DNA of 64,000 bases from Tritrichomonas musculus (Eukaryota; Parabasalia; Tritrichomonadida; Tritrichomonadidae), in assembly GCA_039105265.1 (NCBI GenBank), contig JAPFFF010000070.1:186001-250000 (forward strand). The letters are read 5' to 3'. Numbering within the stretch: the stretch's first letter is position 1; every line of letters begins with the position of its first letter. A model generated the notes under the pieces. It ran no database searches. It was not told the DNA's origin and saw nothing but the letters and a program-made list of their open reading frames with translations. Both the position numbers and the translations under genes were made by a program. Of this stretch, positions 8,326 to 16,554 are shown piece by piece.

Positions 8326-8784
8326 ATGGCTTGCAATAGCAAATCACTTAGAGTTTTCGAATATATCAACAATCTTATCTCTCTATTGGAAAACCCTGAT
8401 GATTTCAATAAATGTGATTTCACACTGCTTTGCGAAAAATATCCTATTATCAACAAATCGAGTTTTATTGCGAAAGTGTTATACATTTCACTACAAACAC
8501 CGGATAAAACAATTAGATTCTACCCAGATAAAATCAAAGAAATGGGGTTTGAGCATGTCGTTTTAACATCTAATACAAGGAGAAGAATTAACTGTAATTC
8601 ATTAGAGTTCTTTGTTAACGGTAATACAGAAAAGCAAGTATATAAAGAACATGAATATTACAATTATTCTATTGAACGAATCAACAAAACAAACCGCGAT
8701 ATGTTATTAAAGCTAAGAGAGAAATATGATATACCAGAACCAACAATATTTAAGGGTACTCATCAAAATATTGTATTAGACTAA
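8326..8784 (+). CDS. Conserved small Polinton protein, YYNYSI family, element B copy
   Basis: 152 residues, first gene inside the left terminal repeat of B. It matches 63071-63532 closely over its full length (CDFTLLCE, VLYISL, TSN-x-RRRI, NYSIERINK, EP-x-IFKG) and 4043-4489 more distantly. TTTCATTACAAAATG at the start gives a TCATT initiator-like motif 10 bp before ATG. It converges on the ATPase gene with 28 bp between the stops, the same arrangement as in element D. Confidence 0.75.
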   Translation: MACNSKSLRVFEYINNLISLLENPDDFNKCDFTLLCEKYPIINKSSFIAKVLYISLQTPDKTIRFYPDKIKEMGFEHVVLTSNTRRRINCNSLEFFVNGNTEKQVYKEHEYYNYSIERINKTNRDMLLKLREKYDIPEPTIFKGTHQNIVLD

Positions 8785-8812
8785 AAAAATATACTTTGAA
8801 CACAATATTTTT

Positions 8813-9721
8813 TTACACACAACTAATAAACTCTATACTACCTTCTCGTGTGTTCACCAAGATGAAATCATGGTTTTTCATACAACAATATCTCCTCCAC
8901 AAATCTTCGAATTCAATTGGCATAACAACTTGTTGGTATATATAACCCATTTTCTGTCGTGAGAATCCATTAAATATGAAGAAAGATGTACAATTATTCT
9001 TGTAATCCGTCGGTATTGCTTTAAAGAATTGAACATTAACATAGACAATAGAATGTTTGTGCCGTAATTGAGTGATATAATTGGTAAAATAAGCTGATTT
9101 CAATAGCTTTGATTTAATGAAATCCTCACATAAAATGATGGTATTTAGAGGACTTTTTGAGGAGTTCAACTGTGAAATACATAAAAAGGAGAGCATCTTA
9201 TTTATCTTCTCTTCACAAGCAAAGCTTGGGCCAGCAGAGCTGTCATCTAATCGAGTATTATTATTAACGTATTTATCATACAATTCTTTCCATAAATCAA
9301 GTTCTTTTAAGTAATTCTCAGCATTTGAATCAGATATGACTTTCACAGGAAGTTTAATCAATTCTCGCTGGGCCTCAAATGTTGAATCATTTATCACTCC
9401 GTTCTTACTAATATAAACAATTAAATGAGCAGCACCAGGGATTCTTGATATTTGAATAATATCACGCAATACAATATGAGATTTACCCTTTCCTTGAGCT
9501 CCAACAATGATGTTTAATGAATTATAATTTGCGTAGATACCATTAGCAATTGGTCTAATAGATTCACTCAATATCTTGGATTCATTTTTTTTATACGCTT
9601 TACTCATCTCAATGTCGATGTTAAAAAAGGGTTTTACCTGAGGTTCAGCAAATAGCTCTTCTGAATCACTAGAATCTGAAAAAAACACTGTCGAATAATC
9701 AAACTTTGTAGGTTTAAGCAT
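8813..9721 (-). CDS. Packaging ATPase (A32/FtsK-like), element B
   Basis: 302 residues. Walker A GAQGKGKS at 74-81; Walker B-like strand TIILCED at about 194-200; downstream a T-x-Y-I-T-Q-L-R-H block and an NVQ sensor-type segment. This fits the A32-type ATPases that pump DNA into capsids in Polintons, virophages and large DNA viruses. The C-terminal half is nearly identical to the partial gene at 63656-64000. A short palindromic repeat of the AAGCTT family (9213-9245) falls inside the frame at residues about 160-170, upstream of Walker B. It begins a run of minus-strand genes. Confidence 0.88.
   Translation of the reverse strand: MLKPTKFDYSTVFFSDSSDSEELFAEPQVKPFFNIDIEMSKAYKKNESKILSESIRPIANGIYANYNSLNIIVGAQGKGKSHIVLRDIIQISRIPGAAHLIVYISKNGVINDSTFEAQRELIKLPVKVISDSNAENYLKELDLWKELYDKYVNNNTRLDDSSAGPSFACEEKINKMLSFLCISQLNSSKSPLNTIILCEDFIKSKLLKSAYFTNYITQLRHKHSIVYVNVQFFKAIPTDYKNNCTSFFIFNGFSRQKMGYIYQQVVMPIEFEDLWRRYCCMKNHDFILVNTREGSIEFISCV
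9213..9245 (+). repeat. AAGCTT-type mini-repeat, copy 1, inside ATPase gene
   Basis: Reads TCACAAGCAAAGCTTGGGCC followed by AGCAGAGCTGTCA. Closely similar to 13843-13875 and 17452-17484. It adds a Ser/Ala/Gly/Pro/Cys segment to the protein without disturbing the frame. Confidence 0.7.
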
Positions 9722-9724
9722 TTC

Positions 9725-9856
9725 TTAGCAATAAAGTTTCTGTCGCATCTCTTCACTTAATTCAGGTGGTTCATCAGGTTTCAATGCTGATATTATCACA
9801 AATAACTCCATAACATTAACAGCTAGAATCATACATAAAAGTATCTCACAAAACAT
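9725..9856 (-). CDS. Short single-span membrane protein
   Basis: 43 residues from the ATG at 9856. Residues 3-25 form one hydrophobic segment (EILLCMILAVNVMELFVIIS), followed by a polar Pro/Glu tail ending LYC. A longer frame starting at 9967 would overlap the neighbouring gene, so I prefer the short start. It stops 3 bp before the ATPase start. Polintons and virophages often carry such tiny membrane proteins, but the function is unknown. Confidence 0.45.
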   Translation of the reverse strand: MFCEILLCMILAVNVMELFVIISALKPDEPPELSEEMRQKLYC

Positions 9857-9914
9857 TTTTCCTTCGAAAAAAAGCCTTACTAAAAGTAAGTCATTTCTTA
9901 TTAAGAAAAAGTAA

Positions 9915-10487
9915 TTAGCAACAATATTTGAGTGATATTGCGTATTTGACAAACTCTGTATAGACATGATTGTAGCAGTATTTTAGTTCTTCGGATTTAC
10001 CATCTTTAGTGATTAATATCTTATCAATCTTTATCAGTTTTGCAACACTAGCAACACAACAACCAGGTTCTTCATCTTCAATAACCAAATCAACTTTATC
10101 ACAATCTGTCAACAGCTTTATCATATCCATTAATAAGGTTGATTTACATACTACATAAGAGTTTACCTTTAATGGGTTATTCTCATACATCCCAACAAGC
10201 AACTCCAAAAATTTGTTTTTCTTTTCAAGTGTATCCAACTCATTTCCTAAATCTGCAATTCCTCGGTCTTGGGCAACACTGTTGGTTGGAGGTATGTATT
10301 GAGAAGCAAACCCCTCCTGTGGGGTCTGTGGTATAGTAAAATTTACATTTTGTGGTTGCGGTATTTGTGGATATGCTACTGCACTTCCTCTTTGAGGAGC
10401 TAATTTGATTTCTATATTTGTTTCTTGACTCTGTTTTACACTTGCATCGTTTTCTGAGCTCAATATACGTGCTTTATTCAAAGACAT
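9915..10487 (-). CDS. Polinton accessory protein, GCC/LKYC family, element B copy
   Basis: 190 residues. The N-terminal part is Gln/Pro-rich and low complexity. Residues about 138-190 match the C-terminus of 3497-4021: GCC, KIDKI, TKDGKS, YNHVY and terminal LKYCC. It lies in a block of small minus-strand genes between the ATPase and capsid genes. Function unknown. Confidence 0.65.
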   Translation of the reverse strand: MSLNKARILSSENDASVKQSQETNIEIKLAPQRGSAVAYPQIPQPQNVNFTIPQTPQEGFASQYIPPTNSVAQDRGIADLGNELDTLEKKNKFLELLVGMYENNPLKVNSYVVCKSTLLMDMIKLLTDCDKVDLVIEDEEPGCCVASVAKLIKIDKILITKDGKSEELKYCYNHVYTEFVKYAISLKYCC

Positions 10488-10514
10488 TTCAGTGCAAAAA
10501 AATCTCTATACATC

Positions 10515-10745
10515 TTACTCTTTATTGGTTAATCTATCAAATTCTTTTTCGAGTTTGCGAACTTTCTCTTTTAAAGATTCAATATCTTCAATTAACGATT
10601 CTCTTACTGCTAATCCATTTGAGCCAAGCATACCTGATTTTACGTTATTGAGATGCTGTTTATAGTCGTAGCATTTCTCTTTTAGCGCTCGTTTGATTCT
10701 TTTAAGTTCAGGAATTTCCCTCTTATAATCACTTAATTCAGTCAT
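10515..10745 (-). CDS. Small coiled-coil protein, element B
   Basis: 76 residues with heptad-like Leu/Ile spacing and dense Lys/Glu in two halves separated by a Gly-rich turn near residue 40 (MLGSNGLAV), so probably a helical hairpin or dimeric coiled coil. No family recognised. Divergent from the 10762 gene with 16 bp between the starts. Confidence 0.5.
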   Translation of the reverse strand: MTELSDYKREIPELKRIKRALKEKCYDYKQHLNNVKSGMLGSNGLAVRESLIEDIESLKEKVRKLEKEFDRLTNKE

Positions 10746-10761
10746 TTATTTCAATACAAAA

Positions 10762-10995
10762 ATGTCTTTTCAACAGAGACGCACGATAAGAGATGATAAA
10801 AGAATGAATTTCTACGACAGACTTCAATTGGAAATGCAAAAAGAGCGTACCAGAATCAATTCTGCACCTATAATCAAGAAGAGAGATTTGAAGGGAACTA
10901 TAAACCATGAAAAGCCTCCAATAACTACAAAAAAACTCAACTATCATACATATTCTTTAAACCATTCAGTGGTCCCAATTAATAGTAAGATTTAA
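10762..10995 (+). CDS. Small basic protein, element B
   Basis: 77 residues, Arg- and Lys-rich, beginning SFQQRRTIRDDKRM, with no hydrophobic core and therefore likely disordered or nucleic-acid bound. It faces the minus-strand gene at 10997 tail to tail with almost no gap. Not recognised; kept because it fills a slot in an otherwise fully packed gene block. Confidence 0.4.
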   Translation: MSFQQRRTIRDDKRMNFYDRLQLEMQKERTRINSAPIIKKRDLKGTINHEKPPITTKKLNYHTYSLNHSVVPINSKI

Positions 10996-10996
10996 G

Positions 10997-11443
10997 CTAC
11001 ATATTATTCATAGTATTAATATATTTAGCTATCTGATTCACAGTTGATGTTAGTTCTATTATTTTTTTCTCTGATTGCTCAATACGATTCGCTAGAAGCT
11101 CATTCGCATGAATGCGCGATATCATCTGCTTAATCTCATCCTTTACACTTTCAATATCAGCTCTGATAACATCTTGTTCTAACTCTTTTAGGTCTTCCTT
11201 TTTAAACACTTTTTTTAGAAATATATCACCCCCAACTCTCTTATTTCCTTCTTTCGAACAATTCTTTTTTGTTATTCTATATTCAACACCATCGGGGGTA
11301 ATAATCTTATATACTCTATTGAGGTACTGTGTGGTGCGTCCATTCATCTCGTCCTTGTGCTTCTGGTAGAACAAATTAAATTCTTCGATGGATTTGAAGT
11401 TTTTTGTTTCTTCAGTTATTTCGTTAATTACTTCCAATTCCAT
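10997..11443 (-). CDS. Protein with C-terminal coiled coil, element B
   Basis: 148 residues. The first 75 residues look folded (aromatic and Gly residues around NRVYKIITPDGVEYRITKK). The rest is a long helix with regular hydrophobic spacing ending in Asn and Met residues. No known domain. Position between small genes and the capsid gene fits a minor structural or assembly protein, by context only. Confidence 0.5.
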   Translation of the reverse strand: MELEVINEITEETKNFKSIEEFNLFYQKHKDEMNGRTTQYLNRVYKIITPDGVEYRITKKNCSKEGNKRVGGDIFLKKVFKKEDLKELEQDVIRADIESVKDEIKQMISRIHANELLANRIEQSEKKIIELTSTVNQIAKYINTMNNM

Positions 11444-11469
11444 TTATTTTCAAAAAAATTTTTTTGTTT

Positions 11470-11724
11470 TTATTCTACTTCATTTATCAAGCTCTTACCA
11501 ATTCTCATTCCTCTATCGACAACATTCAACCCTGTGTCAATTGCTCTTATAGTGTCTCCAATAAGAGGTATATCACCTAAAACAGGCTTTACCGCACTGG
11601 TAACTCTTTTACCAATTTCAACAACTTTAGGAAGCGCTTTACCGACTTTAGTTGCAACATTCTTAATTGTATTGCCAACTGATTTAAAAGCATTTTTCAT
11701 TTTCTTGAAGATTCCGATACCCAT
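11470..11724 (-). CDS. Small amphipathic, possibly membrane-active virion protein
   Basis: 84 residues. The N-terminal 40 alternate Lys with Phe, Val and Ile (FKKMKNAFKSVGNTIKNV), giving a cationic amphipathic helix, followed by a hydrophobic Gly/Ile/Val stretch. This resembles the membrane-lytic helix of adenovirus protein VI in general character and occupies the same place next to the capsid gene as 7275-7730 does in element A. Role inferred. Confidence 0.5.
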   Translation of the reverse strand: MGIGIFKKMKNAFKSVGNTIKNVATKVGKALPKVVEIGKRVTSAVKPVLGDIPLIGDTIRAIDTGLNVVDRGMRIGKSLINEVE

Positions 11725-11775
11725 TGTTTTTATAATGAAAAAAGTCCTGTAATAAGTACTTTTTTTGTATCATAA

Positions 11776-13818
11776 ATGTTGTATCGCAACGAAAGAGCAC
11801 ATAATTACAAAATCGAAGCTGGGAATGTACTTGACACTTTTAATAAGATGCGTGAAATGATTAACACTAATGATGGTACACGCTCATTTTCATTCAGAAC
11901 AGTTGATTGTCATGACCAACCCGCACCATTTCATCAAGGACAGTATTCCCAAATCAGTTTAACACATCCTGACCACTTCATTTCTGATGTTGATAAAGGA
12001 TTCCTCACCTTTCACATCAAACTAGATTTACAACTCAATACTGATTTAGCAAAATTACAACAAATTGATGACCCAAATAACTTCTACAAATTATTTGTCG
12101 GGCTCAAATCTTCTAATCAATTGTTTGACCGTTTGGAGATTCTCCATAATAATGTAAACGTTGGATATCAGCAAAATGAATGCATTCGTGAAGGGTTTTT
12201 GTATTCCACTGTTAAACCAGAGACTGAGAAGAAACGTAGGCGTTTTGTACATTCACTTTGGGAAAACGTTTCAAATTATTCACAAACTGTTGCTGGTGCT
12301 TATGTTAACCTCAATTCATTCAAATCTAATGGTAAATCCCAAGTTGAATTTGATTTAAACGTACCATTCGATGATTTACTTGCATTACAAGCATTCGATT
12401 TATTCCCTAATGGTATCATAGGTGATTTATCAATTCGTTTCCAAGTATCACCCGCAGGATTAGTTTGGGCCGCTATAGACCCTTATACTGTTGCTGAAAC
12501 AAAAGCTTATCTAGAAGATAATGATAGTATCTCATCTGCAGAATTAGAAAGATTGAAAGAAATAAAGGCCCGCGGTCACTTGAAACATCAATTTACACAA
12601 ATTGGTAATGAAGCTATAATTCCAGGTCCTGGTGCTCCATCTCCAGACCCATCTCCAACACCAGACCCATCACCATCTCCAACACCTGACCCATCACCGT
12701 CTCCATCTCCTGAACCAACCCCAACACCTATCAAGTATAAGATTCAATATCGAATTGGTGAACAATGGGATAATGATGATGGAAGTACTGGTTACACTGA
12801 TATTCTTACAGATTTGGAATTCAATTTCAGTTACACAAAGGAAGAATTTGAAGAATTTGGATTACAACCAGGTGCAACTGATGAAGAAATTTGTGTTCAT
12901 AATCCTGCTGTAACATTACCACCATTAAATCATGCTGACAAAAATGGAAGATATTATGCTTGGCAAATTGTTAAAACACCAATTGTTTCTGCTAAACAGA
13001 CTCTTCAAGCAATTCATGATGCTAAATCACAACTTCACAACGAAACATATTCATCACAGAAAGCCACATTAACTGTAAACAGAATGACAATCACATTATG
13101 TAAATCAAATATGCAAGGATATGGTGTCTGTGAATCTACTCGCAGAGGTATTGAAAATATTCTTCGTGAAGGAATTATAATCCCATCCCAAAAAGTTGAT
13201 TACCATTCATTCCCAATCGCTCCTGCCGCAAATGGTATCAAATCTACTTTGAATATCCCATTAATTAATGTTACTACAATGTCAATTATGTTTCCAAAAC
13301 ATCATAATGACCTCACTGTTTTCGAGAATCCAGTATATCAAAATTGTTATCTCAATATTGGAGGTAAGAACTTCCCAGATGAAAATGTTAGCACAATTGG
13401 TGCAAGATTCTTTGAAAATCAATTAACTGCTGGAGACCTTGATGGAATCACATTACAATGCACAAAAGAATTTGAAGATAGTATGACAATGCCAAAGAAT
13501 GATGCAAATGGAGTTCGTTATAGAAATACTTTAAGTGATGCTTCTAGCTTTGTTTTCAATATTCAAACAGAACGTGCTTCAGCAGGATATTGCTATGATG
13601 GTTTGGATGGTGGATTTGGAAATATTCAAGTTCAAGTAAATGGTCAACCAATATATACAGGTCCAAATGATACTTACTATAATGTTAACGAAGAAGGTAC
13701 AGTACATCCACCTCCAACTCAATTATGGCTCACAAGAGATACATACTTTAAACTTAGTTTGAATGGATTGGAATATGTTGATGATGAAACGCCAGCTGGC
13801 AGTCAAGTTAATGAATAA
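11776..13818 (+). CDS. Major capsid protein (double jelly-roll) with Pro-rich insert, element B
   Basis: 680 residues. Polinton major capsid hallmarks: FVGLK at about 107-111, LEILHN near 120, a cysteine-containing helix, and RFQVSPAGLVW near 221-231, all paralleled in 4976-6658. Residues 283-318 are a Pro/Ser/Thr/Asp repeat (PDPSP and PTPDP units), followed by a beta-rich segment before the second jelly roll. At 680 residues it is about 120 longer than the element A capsid protein, and the insert accounts for much of that. An exposed tower or linker at the capsid surface is likely but unproven. Confidence 0.85.
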   Translation: MLYRNERAHNYKIEAGNVLDTFNKMREMINTNDGTRSFSFRTVDCHDQPAPFHQGQYSQISLTHPDHFISDVDKGFLTFHIKLDLQLNTDLAKLQQIDDPNNFYKLFVGLKSSNQLFDRLEILHNNVNVGYQQNECIREGFLYSTVKPETEKKRRRFVHSLWENVSNYSQTVAGAYVNLNSFKSNGKSQVEFDLNVPFDDLLALQAFDLFPNGIIGDLSIRFQVSPAGLVWAAIDPYTVAETKAYLEDNDSISSAELERLKEIKARGHLKHQFTQIGNEAIIPGPGAPSPDPSPTPDPSPSPTPDPSPSPSPEPTPTPIKYKIQYRIGEQWDNDDGSTGYTDILTDLEFNFSYTKEEFEEFGLQPGATDEEICVHNPAVTLPPLNHADKNGRYYAWQIVKTPIVSAKQTLQAIHDAKSQLHNETYSSQKATLTVNRMTITLCKSNMQGYGVCESTRRGIENILREGIIIPSQKVDYHSFPIAPAANGIKSTLNIPLINVTTMSIMFPKHHNDLTVFENPVYQNCYLNIGGKNFPDENVSTIGARFFENQLTAGDLDGITLQCTKEFEDSMTMPKNDANGVRYRNTLSDASSFVFNIQTERASAGYCYDGLDGGFGNIQVQVNGQPIYTGPNDTYYNVNEEGTVHPPPTQLWLTRDTYFKLSLNGLEYVDDETPAGSQVNE

Positions 13819-13842
13819 ATTGATTTGAGAAAACCGGTAGCA

Positions 13843-13875
13843 GCACAGGCAAAGCCTGGGCCAACAAAGTTGTCA
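13843..13875 (+). repeat. AAGCTT-type mini-repeat, copy 2, intergenic
   Basis: GCACAGGCAAAGCCTGGGCC and following bases, just after the capsid stop codon; similar to copies at 9213 and 17452. CAGCACAG before and CTGTGACC after form an outer imperfect inverted repeat. Confidence 0.6.
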
Positions 13876-13940
13876 AAATTGCTGTGACCACATTTTTTTG
13901 CAAATCTATTTTTAAAATAATTTTTTAATTTTAATTCAAA

Positions 13941-14612
13941 ATGACCAGCACTACGCAAGCTGATAATCATGTTGAACAAAATGAAAATACAGTTGGTCGG
14001 AATTCCGACCTACCAAAAAATAGTGATACACGATGGGAACCATTAAAAGAACACGATGATTATGAGATACTAAAAGAATTTCCATTCACAATTCGAAGAA
14101 TAAGAGATAAATATATTATATCTGAACGCGTCAATAATGGTTATGTTGTTGTTGTCTTAAATAGACAAAATTATTTAAAACACATTCTTATTGCAAAACA
14201 ATTTCTTGATAATCCAGATAATTTTCAATGTGTTGACCATATTAACCACAACAAAACTGATTATCATTTAGAGAATCTCAGATGGTGCACAGCTTCCCAA
14301 AACAATTTTAATAAATCATCTCATCGAGGTGTTCAATATGAGTTTATTGATGATTTACCAGAAGAAGCAATTAAAGTGTTATTTTATAATACAAGAACTG
14401 AACACCATGAATTTGAAGACAATAAGTACTATTATTATCATGATGATGAAAACAATGAGGATGTTTTTTATGGTCAAATCAATGAAACAACATATAGAAT
14501 ACTTCACATTAATGTACAAAGAGGAGGGGAGTGTGTTTCAATGAGTGATGTTAATAATAAGCGAGTTTCACTTTATATTAATAGATTCAAACAACAACAT
14601 ACACTTGATTGA
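13941..14612 (+). CDS. HNH endonuclease-like protein, element B
   Basis: 223 residues. A NUMOD/HNH_3-type region: an FPFTIRR strand, a Y-x-KH-x-LIA-x-QF block, then C-x-DHINHNKTDYH-x-x-NLRW with the HNH signature (DH, N, H/N) at about residues 94-115, and a Ser/Asn-rich helix. The same arrangement occurs at 33801-34136. Free-standing HNH genes of this type are often homing or phage-type nucleases. It sits between the capsid and integrase genes. A perfect 16-bp palindrome lies within its 5' part and a second identical one lies 35 bp after its stop. Confidence 0.8.
   Translation: MTSTTQADNHVEQNENTVGRNSDLPKNSDTRWEPLKEHDDYEILKEFPFTIRRIRDKYIISERVNNGYVVVVLNRQNYLKHILIAKQFLDNPDNFQCVDHINHNKTDYHLENLRWCTASQNNFNKSSHRGVQYEFIDDLPEEAIKVLFYNTRTEHHEFEDNKYYYYHDDENNEDVFYGQINETTYRILHINVQRGGECVSMSDVNNKRVSLYINRFKQQHTLD
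13995..14010. repeat. 16-bp palindrome GGTCGGAATTCCGACC, copy 1
   Basis: Perfect palindrome inside the 5' part of the HNH gene; identical to 14648-14663. Confidence 0.85.
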
Positions 14613-14647
14613 AGAATACTTTAATAGTATGAGCCAATAAAATCGAC

Positions 14648-14695
14648 GGTCGGAATTCCGACCCTCGCCAAATCTTATGAAAAACGTGATGATTT
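14648..14695 (+). repeat. Palindrome-plus-tail mini-repeat (type 2), element B
   Basis: The palindrome GGTCGGAATTCCGACC followed by CTCGCC, an AT stretch and ATGAAAAACGTGAT. The same tail follows a different palindrome at 60722 in element D, and weaker versions occur at 61770, 62367 and 62435. Confidence 0.7.
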
Positions 14696-14743
14696 ACCTG
14701 TAATTGATATTTTTTTGTATATCAATACTTTTTTTGGAAAAAA

Positions 14744-16099
14744 ATGACTAAATCAGTAAGAATCTACGATAAAGAATACAACTCCTTACTCAATTATCCT
14801 TTCAAATCCAAGTATAAATACATTGATAATTACATAAAACCTTTCTTTAAAAGTGATATCAAAACAGAACCATTTATTCCTGACTTCAAGTTGAAATCAT
14901 GTAAAGAATTATCAAAACCAAATTTCTCTAATGAACCAGGTTGTTGGGAAGCAGATTTGATGTTTAGCAAATACTATACTAGAGATTTGACAAAAGAAAA
15001 TAAAATATATTTGGTTCTCATCAATACAAATACAAGATACCTAATCGTTGAACCTGTAAAGGATAAAGGAAATATATGGTTTTCCCTTGAACGAATTATA
15101 ATAAGATATCCACAATTTCTATTCAAAACTATCAAATGTGATGGAGAACCTGGATTAAAAGAGATGAAAGATAATAGTGTTGTCATTTGGTTTTCAACAG
15201 GAGAAACTACTTTGATATTTGACTTGAAAGCTGTAATTAAAGAAGCAAGGATAAAAGAGTTTGATAAAATATTAAGTAAAATCCTCGTGAACCACAAACT
15301 GGAAACTCTTAAAAAACTGCTTAAAAAAAGCGACTATTATAAACCTCGTTTCCAAAGGCTACTCAATTTACAATTTGAAGACATCCAGTTTTGGGAAAAT
15401 ACAATAGATTCAATCACCGATTTCTATCCTATAAGATTCATTATTAATGATTCTCCATATGCGTTAGCTCACAAAAATGTTGATTCTGTTATAAGAACTC
15501 TGAGAAATGCTTTTGGGTTAGATGAGCGAAGATTAAGTGATTATAATTTGATGAGACAAATGGTTGATTACTATAATAACACCCCTCATAGTTCTCTTCG
15601 ATTTAAGAATTTTGATTATGACCCATCAGATTTTTATGACAAGAATCTTGTAAAACCAACGAAGTACATATATTATACCCCAGCTCAAATGCAAAACGAT
15701 ACTGATTTGGAGTGGAGATATATCAGGAAAATGCAAATGAAATTGCGGGAAATCAATGATAAACAACGTTTTAAGGGGTTGTTATCTTATAATAGAGGTA
15801 ATATTATATTAGTTCATCTCGATAAAAGCAAAACGCAAAAAAAGCATGAGAAGCGTAGAAGAGTATTTAATGAAATTGCTGAGTTTCTAGAGTATCGTAA
15901 TGGAAATGTAATCTGCAAGTTATTAAAACCATATCAGACTGTTAAAAAAGATGAACCACAAGAAAAGCATAGTAAAGGTAGGAAACGTATGACTGATGCT
16001 GAAAAAGCTATTATTGAAGTACCTATTATATATACGAAATTCATATGTAATTCATTTGGAGACTTAAATGAAGATTACATTAAGTATTTTAACATTTAG
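14744..16099 (+). CDS. Retrovirus-like integrase, element B
   Basis: 451 residues. rve-type core: WEADLMF around residue 71, then VLINTNTRY, then IKCDGEPG around 133, and a Y-N-N-T-P-H-S-S-L block near 285-292, a hallmark shared with the element A integrase (NNSPHRSL). The C-terminal third is basic with beta-strand patches, possibly a DNA-binding SH3 or chromo-like module. It would insert the element with the 6-bp duplication seen at both ends of B. The gene ends 5 bp before the next gene. Confidence 0.8.
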   Translation: MTKSVRIYDKEYNSLLNYPFKSKYKYIDNYIKPFFKSDIKTEPFIPDFKLKSCKELSKPNFSNEPGCWEADLMFSKYYTRDLTKENKIYLVLINTNTRYLIVEPVKDKGNIWFSLERIIIRYPQFLFKTIKCDGEPGLKEMKDNSVVIWFSTGETTLIFDLKAVIKEARIKEFDKILSKILVNHKLETLKKLLKKSDYYKPRFQRLLNLQFEDIQFWENTIDSITDFYPIRFIINDSPYALAHKNVDSVIRTLRNAFGLDERRLSDYNLMRQMVDYYNNTPHSSLRFKNFDYDPSDFYDKNLVKPTKYIYYTPAQMQNDTDLEWRYIRKMQMKLREINDKQRFKGLLSYNRGNIILVHLDKSKTQKKHEKRRRVFNEIAEFLEYRNGNVICKLLKPYQTVKKDEPQEKHSKGRKRMTDAEKAIIEVPIIYTKFICNSFGDLNEDYIKYFNI

Positions 16100-16104
16100 T
16101 TTCT

Positions 16105-16497
16105 ATGAAAAAAATGCTTATGAATAATATCAAGAATGTTGCAACAAACAATGTAAAACAGCCCATAACAAAACGTTATTTCCACACTCAATCAACAGAA
16201 TTTACGTTGCCACTTGAATTTGTATCAAGCAGAAACAAGAAATATATTGTAATTCAATATGTTGGAGCAATTGTAAAAGACTTTTTAGTTGGTGATTTAA
16301 TGGTGCATTCAGATATAGTTCAATTAGATGCATATTGTGATTCATTCATTATGTTAGCTAATAAGCGTCAAACCAAATATCGAAAATACGAATTCTTCAG
16401 TAGCAATAAGAGAGATTACAAGATATGGTTTACCGATTTGTATGGCAATTCAATCATACCATCAGCATTTATCATGAGCTGCCTTCTTATTTATTAA
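16105..16497 (+). CDS. Jelly-roll minor-capsid candidate, element B
   Basis: 130 residues, mostly predicted beta strands, with a C-terminal YKIWFTDLYGNSI-x-P pattern and a hydrophobic last strand. The end of the minor capsid protein at 30614-31618 has a comparable layout (aromatic-Asp strand, Pro, then FVIE strand). A single jelly roll of this size fits a penton-like minor capsid protein, which element B otherwise seems to lack. It lies 5 bp after the integrase. Inference from pattern, not a firm match. Confidence 0.45.
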   Translation: MKKMLMNNIKNVATNNVKQPITKRYFHTQSTEFTLPLEFVSSRNKKYIVIQYVGAIVKDFLVGDLMVHSDIVQLDAYCDSFIMLANKRQTKYRKYEFFSSNKRDYKIWFTDLYGNSIIPSAFIMSCLLIY

Positions 16498-16554
16498 GCT
16501 ACAACTTTTCGAGAACAGAGTTCTTGTTAAGCTATAGCTTTTTTTGAATAAAAA

